Positions 15,234-23,821 of a DNA stretch of 64,000 nt are shown here, in pieces (the stretch's first letter is position 1; each line of letters opens with the position of its first letter). The notes beneath the pieces are model-generated. The model ran no database searches, had not been told where the DNA came from, and saw only the letters and a program-made list of their open reading frames with translations. The position numbers and the translations under genes were made by a program. Location of the stretch: positions 1 to 64,000 of the forward strand of contig JAZLJA010000055.1 of assembly GCA_045617625.1 (NCBI GenBank), in the 5' to 3' direction. Source of the DNA: Firm-04 sp045617625. GTDB taxonomy: Bacteria > Bacillota > Clostridia > Oscillospirales > Ruminococcaceae.

Positions 15234-17606
15234 TCACTGCGGTGCGCGAAGATCAGACTGTTCAATGAGCCGTGCGACAACCTTCAGCACACTGGTGACA
15301 TCGTTTGCCGAAAGACCCTTTACGCCGTCCACATCCGCATTGCGAATGCCCTGCGCCGTCACATCCACTGTGGTGTCCGAACTTGCCAGACGATTCAGCA
15401 AAATTGCATCCGAAACGGTGATCTTCTGATCGCAGTTGACATCGCCGAGATACAGATCGCCATCGTTTCCGCCCAGCTGTGTGCTGGTGGATGTCGAAGA
15501 AGTTGTGCTTTCGGTGGTCGTGGTGACAGAAGTGGAAGTCGTCGTGGTTGTGGTGGTGCTTGTCGTCGATGTGGTAGTCGGAGTCGTGCCTGTCGAGGGG
15601 TTCTTGCCGCCCGAATAAGGCTCAGGCTTGGTGCCGTCGGGTTCAGTGCCCCAGATCAGGGTGTCGCCGTCGTACATTGTGATCTTGTCGGTGACATTCA
15701 TATCCTGTTTCACCAAACCATCGAACGAATAGTCATTGCTGCTGTCCCAGACAGGGTTCTGGTCGGAAACGCCGACACGGAACTGGATTTCGCCCTGATG
15801 CTCAGACTGACCTGTGGGCATGACCACAGAGCCGTCCTTATAGGAGATCTTGACGTAGTAAATGTTGTCCTTATACTGGATCGGATTGGAGATCTCAGCA
15901 TTGCTCCACTCGTCATAGCCGATGCGGACCTGCACATCATCTGCGGTCAGACCTGCATCCAGCACTTCAGTCAGATCGAAGTAGTAGTTGTAGGAAAGAT
16001 CCTTGACGATTCTTGCGGGCCATGCGGAATGGTTCGTGGTGTTTGCCTTGATTTCGGTATAGCTGCCCGACGACTGGTTGATGCAGGCTTCCATATAGAA
16101 CTCATCCCACTTGGGCGTTTCCACGGGCGGGAAGTTTGCAAGCTTCTCTCCGCCGTAGTCGTCGATCAGAGCACAGAGGCAAGCGGTGTAGCCTGCGTTG
16201 TAGTCGATGGCGACCTCGGTGTTCTCGTAAGCGTTGACTTCATCCTTGAAAGAGCCGTCCTGTCCGGGGCCGCCTTCCAATGCGCCGTAAAGCGTGTGTG
16301 CGTATTCCTTGGTTTTGCCCAGTTCGCTCCACTTGTCATCCCAAACACCGCTGGATGTTCTGTGGTGCCAGGATTTCGGGTTCTTTTCGCCCATGCCGAG
16401 CACGTAGCTCATGCCAAGCTTGTTATCGCCCAGGCAGTAATCGACCTGCTTCTTTGCGAATTCGTTATACTTGCTGCACTTTTCCGCATCATCCTTGAAG
16501 ATGGTGTCGCAGGCGAACTTCGCCATAAATGCAGTGGTGGTTGCGTGACGGGTCGCGCCCCAGTTGAACAGCCATGCCAGACCGTCGGGTGTATAGGTGA
16601 TCTGCTTGCCGTTATAGCCGGTCGTCCAGTATTCGAGATGTCTGTAAACCTGATCGATCCACTCCTCATCGCCGGTATTGTAGGCATAGAGCAGTGCTGC
16701 TGCCTGCGATTTGTCATCCCAGCACATACCCCAGGTGAACTTGCGGTCGGTGGACTGGTTTTCCAGCGGGAAAGCGGGGATATAATCGGATACACACTTG
16801 TCCAGATAGGACTTGTCGCCGGTTGCCATATACAGCCAGTTTGCGGCATAGAACAGCTCGTCCATGTAGTCAGCTTCGGTGCCCGACTGCTCAGTGTTGT
16901 AATAAGTTTTCTGCACGCCCTGACCTTTATTGCTTCTGGTGCTGTCAGCCAGTTTGAACAGGCTTTTTGCGTGTGTCAGATAGTTTTCAGCCAGTGTGGG
17001 ATTCTCGTCCTTGAACACGAGATAGCCTGCTGCCAGAGCCGCTGCCATTTCGCCGACGGTGGTGGTAGAAGTTGTCTCATCGAACGGGCGCGGGTCTTTG
17101 CCGCCCTTCAGGACATATTTTGCCATATAGACCTCGGCGCTGCCCCACCAAACGTGGTCGAATGCGTCATCGGCAATGGTGCTGACGACTTTTGTGCCTC
17201 TGTCGCAGGCTGCAACGTAATCGAGACCCCATTGCAGGTTGTTCATATACAGCTCATACAGACCTGCTTTTTTGACGGCATCCTTGTAGGCATAAATGCC
17301 CCAGGCAAGCATTGTTGCGGTGTAAGCGTTGGTCAGCGTGAATTTGATGTGGTCGCCCGCGTCAAACCAGCCGCCCGGCACCTCATCGTTGACCATACAG
17401 TCAGCACGCCAGGACACCTCGTTCCAATCGGGCAGCTCGCCGCACTGCTGCACCTCGTAGAAGAACATGGATTTTTGCAGAGCCTCCGCGTAATTATATT
17501 TGGATGATTCGGCTGCGGTTGCGGAAGAACAGCCGACACCCAGCGGAAGCGCGGTCACTGCCAGAGTTGCTGCGGTGGCAAGTGAAACCAATTTTTTGCT
17601 TCTCAT
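15234..17606 (-). CDS. Cellulosomal GH9 endoglucanase with CBM3c and type I dockerin
   Basis: This 790-residue secreted cellulase hydrolyses beta-1,4-glucan with inversion. It has a signal peptide (1-32) and a GH9 domain (about 37-490) with DAGDH at 82-86 (catalytic base Asp), HHRTSS at 414-419 and the proton-donor signature around YENTE, with E464. A CBM3c-like module fused to the catalytic domain follows (about 497-650), as in processive Cel9 enzymes. A Thr/Ser linker (about 671-710) leads to a type I dockerin with two calcium repeats (GDVNCDQKITVSDAILL at 721-737 and NADVDGVKGLSANDV at 756-770). The dockerin marks it as a cellulosome subunit. The signal peptide contains a Cys (GVGC) but not a good lipobox. 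The gene has its own promoter and terminator. Confidence 0.96.
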   Translation of the reverse strand: MRSKKLVSLATAATLAVTALPLGVGCSSATAAESSKYNYAEALQKSMFFYEVQQCGELPDWNEVSWRADCMVNDEVPGGWFDAGDHIKFTLTNAYTATMLAWGIYAYKDAVKKAGLYELYMNNLQWGLDYVAACDRGTKVVSTIADDAFDHVWWGSAEVYMAKYVLKGGKDPRPFDETTSTTTVGEMAAALAAGYLVFKDENPTLAENYLTHAKSLFKLADSTRSNKGQGVQKTYYNTEQSGTEADYMDELFYAANWLYMATGDKSYLDKCVSDYIPAFPLENQSTDRKFTWGMCWDDKSQAAALLYAYNTGDEEWIDQVYRHLEYWTTGYNGKQITYTPDGLAWLFNWGATRHATTTAFMAKFACDTIFKDDAEKCSKYNEFAKKQVDYCLGDNKLGMSYVLGMGEKNPKSWHHRTSSGVWDDKWSELGKTKEYAHTLYGALEGGPGQDGSFKDEVNAYENTEVAIDYNAGYTACLCALIDDYGGEKLANFPPVETPKWDEFYMEACINQSSGSYTEIKANTTNHSAWPARIVKDLSYNYYFDLTEVLDAGLTADDVQVRIGYDEWSNAEISNPIQYKDNIYYVKISYKDGSVVMPTGQSEHQGEIQFRVGVSDQNPVWDSSNDYSFDGLVKQDMNVTDKITMYDGDTLIWGTEPDGTKPEPYSGGKNPSTGTTPTTTSTTSTTTTTTTSTSVTTTTESTTSSTSTSTQLGGNDGDLYLGDVNCDQKITVSDAILLNRLASSDTTVDVTAQGIRNADVDGVKGLSANDVTSVLKVVARLIEQSDLRAPQ

Positions 17607-17683
17607 GGGAAATTCCCCCTCTCAATAATTCGTGCCCATACGGCGTGAACACCCACGCCCCTCACGTACAGGTCACCATTTTT

Positions 17684-17712
17684 ATGATACACGATTTTTG
17701 CCGATTTGTCAA
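17684..17712 (-). promoter_or_regulatory. Promoter of the GH9 gene
   Basis: On the minus strand TTGACA (17707-17712) and TATCAT (17684-17689) are spaced by 17 bases, 77 bases before the start codon. Confidence 0.75.
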
Positions 17713-17771
17713 GAAGAAGCATCCATTTTTTACATTATATCCATATATTCAATGGAATTTCAGGAATGCAA

Positions 17772-17804
17772 AAAAACGCCCCGCGGACAATCCGCAGGGC
17801 GTTT
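17772..17804 (-). terminator. Terminator of yajC
   Basis: A GC-rich stem (AAACGCC...GGGCGTTT with one mismatch) ends in a T run when read on the minus strand, just after the yajC stop. Confidence 0.85.
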
Positions 17805-17813
17805 GGTGTGAAA

Positions 17814-18332
17814 TTATTCTTCGTCGTTCTTTTTCTTCTTGGGCTTTTCTTCGGTGTTCACGCCTGCCGCCGCAAGACCTTTCGTTCTCGCGGCTTTGCG
17901 TGCCTTTTCGGCAGCCTGTGCTTCTTCGATCTGCGTGATGTTTTCGTGGATCGCCCACTTCTTCACTCTGATCTTGCTGCGCTCGCCGCCTGTTTCGATC
18001 ACCACAGTGTCATCGGTGATCTTGATGACAATGCCGACCAAACCGCCTGCGGTGCAGACCTCATCGCCCACACGCACATTATCACGCATCTGCTGCGCTT
18101 CCTTATCACGCTTCTGCTGCGGACGCACAAGCAGCAGATACATCAGCACCAAAGCCAGTACCAGCGGCACAAAGCTCATGAGCAAACTGCCTGTGCCGGG
18201 CTGCTGCTGACCATCGGCACCTGCGGCTGTGGCTGCGGCTGCGCCGTCCTCGGCAAATGCGGTGATGCCAAGTATCACGGCAGAAATCATGGCTGCCGCT
18301 GCGCCTGCTGCGGTACGAATCATTTTTTTCAT
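17814..18332 (-). CDS. yajC: Preprotein translocase subunit YajC
   Basis: YajC is the small accessory membrane protein of the SecDF-YajC complex. The core shows the membrane helix (about 53-68) followed by LLLVRPQQKRDKEAQQM and the conserved GDEVCTAGGLVGIVIKI. At 172 residues it is longer than usual (about 90-120): it has an additional N-terminal signal-like helix (about 5-28) with an Ala/Gln-rich spacer and a charged Lys/Glu C-terminal tail. GAAAGGCG precedes the start. It is a single-gene unit with its own promoter and terminator. Confidence 0.93.
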   Translation of the reverse strand: MKKMIRTAAGAAAAMISAVILGITAFAEDGAAAATAAGADGQQQPGTGSLLMSFVPLVLALVLMYLLLVRPQQKRDKEAQQMRDNVRVGDEVCTAGGLVGIVIKITDDTVVIETGGERSKIRVKKWAIHENITQIEEAQAAEKARKAARTKGLAAAGVNTEEKPKKKKNDEE

Positions 18333-18383
18333 GTTAAAAAACGCCTTTCTGTTTGAAATTTGTGTCCGAAAAGATACTTTTCT

Positions 18384-18412
18384 ATTATATCATAGTTTCG
18401 AGTGTTTGACAA
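18384..18412 (-). promoter_or_regulatory. yajC promoter
   Basis: On the minus strand TTGTCA (18407-18412) and TATAAT (18384-18389) are spaced by 17 bases. Confidence 0.75.
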
Positions 18413-18441
18413 GAGCTTTTTGCAAATTCTTTGCGGATTTT

Positions 18442-19098
18442 TCACGGTTTTCGCACGCAGATGAAATAATGCTTGCTGTTCTGCACTTTTCCCGCGAAAA
18501 AGCAGTCGTCGATATGCCGCACCGAGATCAGTTCCATATCTGCGAACAACCGCTGCACATCGTCCAGATCAACATAAAAATGCGGGATGCCGTATTCGGG
18601 TCCTTCCGCTGTTTTGATGACGGTGTTTTCGTCGTGTTTGGGATATCCTGCCTCCCGAAACGACCATGTCTCCTTCGAGCAGAGCGTGAGAAATGCCTCG
18701 CCGCCCGAGCGCAGGATTCTTCGCATTTCCGAGAGAATCCGCACAATGCCCTGCGAATCGGTGTGGGAGATCACATGGTAAGCAAACACGCAGTCAAACG
18801 ATGCATCTGCATAGGGGAGCTGCTGCATATCACAGCAGACCGTCGGGATCTCGAGGTGTTCGGCGGCTGCCCGGTCGTTCAGTGATGCGATGCCTGTCTC
18901 GGACAAATCAAATGCCGACACCGAAAAGCCTGCTTTTGCGAAATAAATCGCGTGCCGACCAAGCCCGCAGCCGAAATCCAGCAGATCGCGGAAACCGATT
19001 TCACGCCAGCGTGCCGCCATAGCGATGCTTTCCCCCGAGGGGATACGCCAGAAATCATCGACCGCGGAATCCCAGTTCCATGCCTTTGAAATGCTCAT
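18442..19098 (-). CDS. Class I SAM-dependent methyltransferase
   Basis: The 218-residue product has the Rossmann SAM-binding motif LLDFGCGLGRHA (about 39-50), an acidic residue after strand 2 (SAFDLSE), a motif II region CCDMQQLPYADASFD and a motif III stretch SEMRRILRSGGEAFLTL. This is the Methyltransf_11/25 pattern. The substrate cannot be told from sequence. GAAAGGA lies upstream of the start; the gene is 12 bases after the DUF4364-like gene and downstream of aroC, so it is probably in the same transcript. Confidence 0.82.
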   Translation of the reverse strand: MSISKAWNWDSAVDDFWRIPSGESIAMAARWREIGFRDLLDFGCGLGRHAIYFAKAGFSVSAFDLSETGIASLNDRAAAEHLEIPTVCCDMQQLPYADASFDCVFAYHVISHTDSQGIVRILSEMRRILRSGGEAFLTLCSKETWSFREAGYPKHDENTVIKTAEGPEYGIPHFYVDLDDVQRLFADMELISVRHIDDCFFAGKVQNSKHYFICVRKP

Positions 19099-19110
19099 GA
19101 ATCCGTCCTT

Positions 19111-19800
19111 TCAGTTATCGGAGAGGTCATACATTTCCTCCTCGTTGTTCATCGCAATGTCAATGATTTTTCCGAAAAAGCCCGCAGGGTTGCGCAAAAT
19201 GCGTTCGCCGAGCATCTCTGCCGACTGTTCACTCGGCGCGTGGATACGCAGCGAAAACATCTCGTGTCCGCCATCCTTGCAGGTGAGGCAAAGTGCCGTG
19301 CCATCGTCGTCTTTCTCATAGTGCAGTGCCAGATCGCGAATTGCCCGCTGCCGCGACACATAGCGCAAAGCGGTGAGCATCACCTGGTCGCGGAACGGTT
19401 TTGGCACGTATTGACGCAGTTTTTCAACACACAGCTTGCCCTTTGACGTCAGATAGTACACCGACTGAAATTCGCTGTCACGCTCCTCCGCCACCGAGCT
19501 GTTTTCGAGAAGAAATCCCACCGCATCGGAATAGAGGAAATAGCTGACGTGACCGCTTGTCACAAGGGCGTCGTAAAGCCACGCCTCGGGCAGACGCCTC
19601 TCAAATCGCAGCAGCACACAGCAAATCAAAATGCTGACAAGATGCGGATCGTTGAGGGCAAGGGGAGTCAGTTCGGGATAACTGCGCTTGGACGGGCGTG
19701 CCTCCGTGTGCGCAGCTTTTTGCGATTCGGGGAAAAATGCAAGCTGCCCCGGGATTTCCGGCGGTGTGGAAAATTCACTGTTTTCAAACAGTTCAAGCAC
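19111..19800 (-). CDS. DUF4364-like winged-helix protein
   Basis: The product of about 229 residues has a predicted winged-helix region (about 70-130), with a strand-turn ending in VYYLTSKGKLCVEKLRQYVP, the layout of the DUF4364 family of clostridial DNA-binding proteins. The C-terminal half would be the small ligand- or dimer-forming domain. The GTG at 19800 is chosen as start because GGAGGTGA lies just upstream; a TTG five codons earlier would place the ribosome site inside the gene. It lies between aroC and the methyltransferase. A regulatory role is inferred. Confidence 0.6.
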   Translation of the reverse strand: MLELFENSEFSTPPEIPGQLAFFPESQKAAHTEARPSKRSYPELTPLALNDPHLVSILICCVLLRFERRLPEAWLYDALVTSGHVSYFLYSDAVGFLLENSSVAEERDSEFQSVYYLTSKGKLCVEKLRQYVPKPFRDQVMLTALRYVSRQRAIRDLALHYEKDDDGTALCLTCKDGGHEMFSLRIHAPSEQSAEMLGERILRNPAGFFGKIIDIAMNNEEEMYDLSDN

Positions 19801-19833
19801 GCGGTTCACCTCCAAATGCGCAGGATAATGTCA

Positions 19834-20940
19834 TCAGAAGAAGTTCGGATAATCCAGCAAATGCGACAAAAGTGCGATGCACATTGCCGCTTCGATGCAG
19901 GGCACCGATTCCGGCACAAGGCACGGATGCTGTACTGTCTCACTTTGCAGGACCTCGTTGGAGAGGGCGGAATAATCGACGGTTGCCTGCGGTTTGCCGA
20001 TCGACGGCGCGGGCTTGATCGCCGCATGAAACGTGATCGGCATGCCCGATGAAATGCCGCCCAGAATGCCGCCGTGATGATTCGTTTTTGTCAGCACATG
20101 ACCGCGCTCATCGACGTAAAACTCATCGTTGCACTGGCTGCCCGTCATTTTCGCCGTCTGAAAACCTGCGCCGAATTCGAGTCCCCGCACACCGGGAATG
20201 CCGAAAACCAACTGCGCGATGGAATTTTCCAGCCCGTCAAAAATCGGGGAGCCGATGCCTGCCGGCACATTCACCGCATAGCAGGAAATGGTGCCGCCGA
20301 GCGTTTCGCCGCCCTGCGAGGCATTCTGAATATCTGCAAGCATTTTTCTGCCCTGTGCAGGATTGCGCACGGGGAATCGGCGGCTGCGCAGGGTGAGGAT
20401 ATCCTCTTTGCTCACGGTGGTTTCAGAGAACGGCTTGTCCTTGATGCCGTGAATCGAGGTGACCTGCGCGCCGACATAAATGCCGCGGCGTTCCAGAATC
20501 TGCTGACAGACGGCACCCGCAAAGCAAAGCGGAACCGTCATTTTCTCGGAGAGATGTCCGCCGTTGCGGCAGTCTGCAAATCCGCGGTAGCGCATGGCAC
20601 CCGTATAATCGGCATGACCGGGACGTGCGATTTTCGAGACGCTGCGGTAATCAAACGGCTCGGAGCCGCGGGGGTTGTTCAAAAACGCGCACAGCGGTGA
20701 ACCCGTGGTACGGTCGGCTGCCAGACCTGAAAGCACCTGCGGGAAATCCAGTTCTTCGCGCGGCTGATGAGGGTCGCTGGAGACAAACGGAGAACGGGTG
20801 CGGCGGGTCATAAACCGTGCAAGCTGTTCCAGTTCGATATATTCACCCGGCGGGAGGTTGTCAAGCACCACGCCGATTGCGGGGCCTTCTGCTTCGCCGA
20901 ACAGGGAGATACTGATTCGATGATTCCAAATTGATGCCAT
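19834..20940 (-). CDS. aroC: Chorismate synthase family protein with altered catalytic signatures
   Basis: Chorismate synthase makes chorismate from EPSP with reduced FMN, the last shikimate step. The 368-residue product aligns along its full length: FGE near 14-16, RPGHADYT at 106-113, MTGSQCNDEF, TNHHGGILGGISSGMP and VPxxEA near the end. Three conserved sites are changed. GESHG reads GEAEG, so the catalytic His is E18. The second signature (S-A/G-R) reads S131-E132-K133. The C-terminal R-H-D-P reads V336-Q337-H338-P339, which removes the catalytic Asp. The other catalytic His (H109) is kept. It may be a divergent active subfamily or a paralogue with another role. GGAGG precedes the start. 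Confidence 0.85.
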   Translation of the reverse strand: MASIWNHRISISLFGEAEGPAIGVVLDNLPPGEYIELEQLARFMTRRTRSPFVSSDPHQPREELDFPQVLSGLAADRTTGSPLCAFLNNPRGSEPFDYRSVSKIARPGHADYTGAMRYRGFADCRNGGHLSEKMTVPLCFAGAVCQQILERRGIYVGAQVTSIHGIKDKPFSETTVSKEDILTLRSRRFPVRNPAQGRKMLADIQNASQGGETLGGTISCYAVNVPAGIGSPIFDGLENSIAQLVFGIPGVRGLEFGAGFQTAKMTGSQCNDEFYVDERGHVLTKTNHHGGILGGISSGMPITFHAAIKPAPSIGKPQATVDYSALSNEVLQSETVQHPCLVPESVPCIEAAMCIALLSHLLDYPNFF

Positions 20941-20970
20941 AGCTGCCTCCGTAAAAACTCATATACAGAT

Positions 20971-20999
20971 ATTATAACATATCGTCGAAAAAAAAACAA
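20971..20999 (-). promoter_or_regulatory. aroC promoter
   Basis: On the minus strand TTGTTT (20994-20999) and TATAAT (20971-20976) are spaced by 17 bases, 30 bases before the start codon. The stretch from 21000 to 21190 holds G-rich runs but no gene that I can support. Confidence 0.65.
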
Positions 21000-21197
21000 G
21001 CATTTTTTGTCTCGAAAAAAGGGGGGGCGTGATATCGGTGACGGATTTGAAATGGGGGATTCGGTGTTTTGCAGCGTAAAGCGGGGGGGCGAAAGCTTTC
21101 GGATTTTGCCGTTTCGGACTGCTGCCAAAGGCTTGCAGGGGGATGGGAAAAATCGCAAAATGTGCAATATCACATCTGAAGAATCACAAAAAATGCC

Positions 21198-21227
21198 TTG
21201 CTTTTTCTGGAATTTGCGTGATATAAT
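21198..21227 (+). promoter_or_regulatory. Promoter of the GH10 gene
   Basis: TTGCTT at 21198-21203 and TATAAT at 21222-21227 are spaced by 18 bases, 58 bases before the start codon. Confidence 0.7.
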
Positions 21228-21284
21228 AAAGTTGTCGGATTATCGGCAAACGCGAACCAAAAAGAAAAGAGGAGGATCCCAAGC

Positions 21285-23195
21285 ATGAGAAAATCTATCA
21301 ACAAAGCTCTGGCGGCAGCCACGAGTGCAGTGCTTGCGTTCGGCGCAATGCCCCTCGGCATCACCGCACCTGTATCTGCGGCAGACAGCGGCAAAGTCAT
21401 TTTCAGCACGGATTTTGAGGATGGTGACGTATCCGAATTCACCAACCGCGGCGGCGATGACACCACGGAGCTTTCCGCATCCACGGAGTATGCGGTCAGT
21501 GGTTCGACCTCGCTTTGCGCAAGCGGCAGAACCGAATCGTGGAATGGCCCCGCATTCCGTTTGGATGACAAATGTGAAGCAGGCACGCAGTATTTCATCA
21601 GCGCGAAAGTCAGAGGACAGTGGTACAGCAGCATCACCGTCAGCTATCAGTACAGCGATTCGTCAGGCGAGCCGCATTATGTCAACCTTGCAAACTGCAA
21701 CGGTTCTGACTGGCAGACTGTCACCGATCTGAAGGTCAGCTTCTCCGATGACGTCACCGATGTGTTCGTGTACTTCGAGGGCGGCTCCGATAACATCTAT
21801 CTCGACGATTTCAGCGTCACCGAGGCACCTGTTGTCCCGATCGAGGAGGACATTGCTTCGCTCAAGCAGGTTTACGGCGATTATTTCAAGATCGGCTGTG
21901 CCACCACCACAATGGAACTGGCACCGAAATCCACGAAAAACCTGATCCTCAAGCACTTCAACAGCATCACGCTGGGCAACGAGCTGAAGCCCGATGCCCT
22001 GCTCAATCAGACTGCAACACAGGAACTCGGCAGCGAGACTGATGTTGTCATCAGCCTTGCAAGCGCGAGAACCATCCTCAACTTCTGCAAAGCGAACAAC
22101 ATGGCTGTCAGAGGTCACGTTCTTGTTTGGCACAGCCAGACACCTGACTGGTTCTTCAAGAAGGGCTACAAGGCTGACGGCGAATGGGTCGATAAGGACA
22201 CCATGCTGAAGCGTATGGAAAACTACATCAAGGCGGTGTTCACCGCAGTCAAAGAGGAATATCCGACGGTCAACTTCTACGCATGGGACGTTGTCAACGA
22301 AGCGTGGACCGATCAGGGCACTCCGCGTCAGGGCGGCGAACAGGGTCAGAGCGGTTCTGAGAATTCCGCATGGGTCAAGGTGTTCGGCGATAACTCGTTC
22401 ATCGAGCCCGCATTTGAGTATGCAAGAAAGTATGCACCTACGGGCTGCAAACTCTATTACAACGACTACAACGAATACATGACCGGCAAAATGGACGCCA
22501 TCGTGAAAATGGCATCTGACCTGAAAGAAAAAGGTCTGATCGACGGTATCGGTATGCAGTCTCACCTTGATGCGCGTCAGGGCAGCGATGCATTCCCGTC
22601 TGTGCAGATGTATGAAAATGCTGTGAAAACCTATACCGCAACAGGTCTGGATGTACAGGTGACGGAAATGGATGTCACCATCAATCAGGGCAATTCGGCA
22701 GGCTTCAAGGCACAGGCACAGTATTACAGCGATATCATGGACGTTCTGGCAAAGTATAAGGACGGCATTTCGGCAGTTGTGTTCTGGGGCACGACCGATG
22801 ACCAGAGCTGGAGAGCATCTCAGTATCCGCTGCTGTTCAATGGCGACTATACCGCAAAAGAGTGCTTCTACTCGATCATCGACGGCATCACGCCTTCTTC
22901 GACTACAGAGCCTACCACAACGTCTACCACCACTACCTCCACAACAACGACCACGAGCAGCAGCACTTCGTCGGAAGAAACCACAACGCTTCCGAAGGCT
23001 GGCATCAAGGGCGATGTCAATGAGGATGGAATGGTCACGGTTTCGGATGCGATTTTGCTGTGCAGAATGGTTGTTTCTGACACCACTGTGCAGATCTCTG
23101 ACACGGGCAAAGCGAACGGTGAAATGAACGGCGACGAACTTTTCACCGCAGAAGATGTCACAGCAGTGCTGCGCATCGTTGCGAAAATCCAATAA
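21285..23195 (+). CDS. Cellulosomal GH10 xylanase with CBM22-like module and type I dockerin
   Basis: This 636-residue secreted enzyme cuts beta-1,4-xylan with retention. It has a signal peptide (1-33), a CBM22-like beta-sandwich (about 36-180, ending DNIYLDDFSV), a GH10 barrel (about 188-535), a Thr-rich linker (about 540-568) and a type I dockerin (574-634). In GH10 the acid/base is E339 (WDVVNEAW) and the nucleophile E461 (VQVTEMDV); WHSQTPDWF at 282-290 is the substrate-binding stretch. Dockerin repeat 1 is KGDVNEDGMVTVSDAILL; repeat 2 (GEMNGDELFTAEDV) has Glu and Asn in calcium positions. The helix residues VSDAILL are the same as in the GH9 dockerin. GGAGG precedes the start at good spacing. 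Confidence 0.96.
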   Translation: MRKSINKALAAATSAVLAFGAMPLGITAPVSAADSGKVIFSTDFEDGDVSEFTNRGGDDTTELSASTEYAVSGSTSLCASGRTESWNGPAFRLDDKCEAGTQYFISAKVRGQWYSSITVSYQYSDSSGEPHYVNLANCNGSDWQTVTDLKVSFSDDVTDVFVYFEGGSDNIYLDDFSVTEAPVVPIEEDIASLKQVYGDYFKIGCATTTMELAPKSTKNLILKHFNSITLGNELKPDALLNQTATQELGSETDVVISLASARTILNFCKANNMAVRGHVLVWHSQTPDWFFKKGYKADGEWVDKDTMLKRMENYIKAVFTAVKEEYPTVNFYAWDVVNEAWTDQGTPRQGGEQGQSGSENSAWVKVFGDNSFIEPAFEYARKYAPTGCKLYYNDYNEYMTGKMDAIVKMASDLKEKGLIDGIGMQSHLDARQGSDAFPSVQMYENAVKTYTATGLDVQVTEMDVTINQGNSAGFKAQAQYYSDIMDVLAKYKDGISAVVFWGTTDDQSWRASQYPLLFNGDYTAKECFYSIIDGITPSSTTEPTTTSTTTTSTTTTTSSSTSSEETTTLPKAGIKGDVNEDGMVTVSDAILLCRMVVSDTTVQISDTGKANGEMNGDELFTAEDVTAVLRIVAKIQ

Positions 23196-23216
23196 GAACG
23201 GCGATTATCTCAAAAA

Positions 23217-23310
23217 AGCGGGCGGTCTTTCGGGACCGCCCGTTTGCGAAGCAAACTGTCCCGTTTCGCTTTGCGAAACATGGGAGCCTCATTATAAATG
23301 TATCGCAGAT
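23217..23310 (-). repeat. Dispersed intergenic repeat, copy 4
   Basis: Read on the minus strand it has ATCTGCGATACATTTATAATGAGGCTCC, split here as core ATCTGCGATACATT plus TATAATGAGG, then two hairpins: GTTTCGCAAAGCGAAAC and GGGCGGTC/GACCGCCC. The last hairpin (23221-23243) may also end transcription of the GH10 gene. Confidence 0.6.
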
Positions 23311-23320
23311 TCACTGATAC

Positions 23321-23349
23321 TTGCATCTGCCGAAAAAATATGCTATAAT
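23321..23349 (+). promoter_or_regulatory. Promoter of the MIF-like gene
   Basis: TTGCAT at 23321-23326 and TATAAT at 23344-23349 are spaced by 17 bases, 31 bases before the start. Confidence 0.7.
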
Positions 23350-23380
23350 AAGAAAAATTATTTTGAGAGGAGTCTTTCCC

Positions 23381-23722
23381 ATGCCTTTTATTAACGTGAA
23401 AACCAATCAAAAACTCACCGATGCACAGATCACCGCCGTCAAATCCAAACTCGGACAGGCGATCACAGCGATTCCCGGAAAATCCGAGGGCTGGCTCATG
23501 GTCGGCATCGAGGACGGCTATACGCTGTTCTTCAAGGGCTCCGATGCGCCCGCCGCGATGGTGCAGGTCAGCCTGTTCGGCAATGCGTCTTCCAATGCAC
23601 TGTCAACTCTCACAAGTCACATCACAGGCATCCTCTGCGACAACGCCGATGTGTCATCCGACCGTGTCTATGTCAGCTATCACAGCACAAATGACTGGGG
23701 TTGGAACGGATCGAATTTTTGA
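23381..23722 (+). CDS. MIF / tautomerase superfamily protein
   Basis: The 113-residue product matches macrophage migration inhibitory factor from end to end. It has Pro2, the catalytic base after Met removal, the same length and the conserved end RVYVSYHSTNDWGWNGSNF (human MIF ends [21 protein letters not shown], given here in two parts: [10 protein letters not shown] and VGWNNSTF). MIF proteins form trimers and tautomerise phenylpyruvate-like enols; the real substrate in bacteria is unknown. The start is set by AGAGGAG eight bases upstream. It has no signal peptide and stands alone with its own promoter. Confidence 0.85.
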   Translation: MPFINVKTNQKLTDAQITAVKSKLGQAITAIPGKSEGWLMVGIEDGYTLFFKGSDAPAAMVQVSLFGNASSNALSTLTSHITGILCDNADVSSDRVYVSYHSTNDWGWNGSNF

Positions 23723-23762
23723 CGTATCTGCTTGATTCCCATGCTGTTCGCTGTTTATGGGG

Positions 23763-23791
23763 ATGACAAATCCGCGGGTTTGTGATAGAAT
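23763..23791 (+). promoter_or_regulatory. Promoter of the XRE regulator
   Basis: ATGACA at 23763-23768 and TAGAAT at 23786-23791 are spaced by 17 bases, 30 bases before the start. Confidence 0.6.
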
Positions 23792-23821
23792 AAAATCAAT
23801 CCCGAAGGAGGAGGCATTGTG

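Noticed and set aside
17530..17606. GH9 enzyme as a lipoprotein
   Set aside because: The signal peptide has a Cys but the preceding GVG does not fit a lipobox, and the enzyme has a dockerin for cellulosome attachment.
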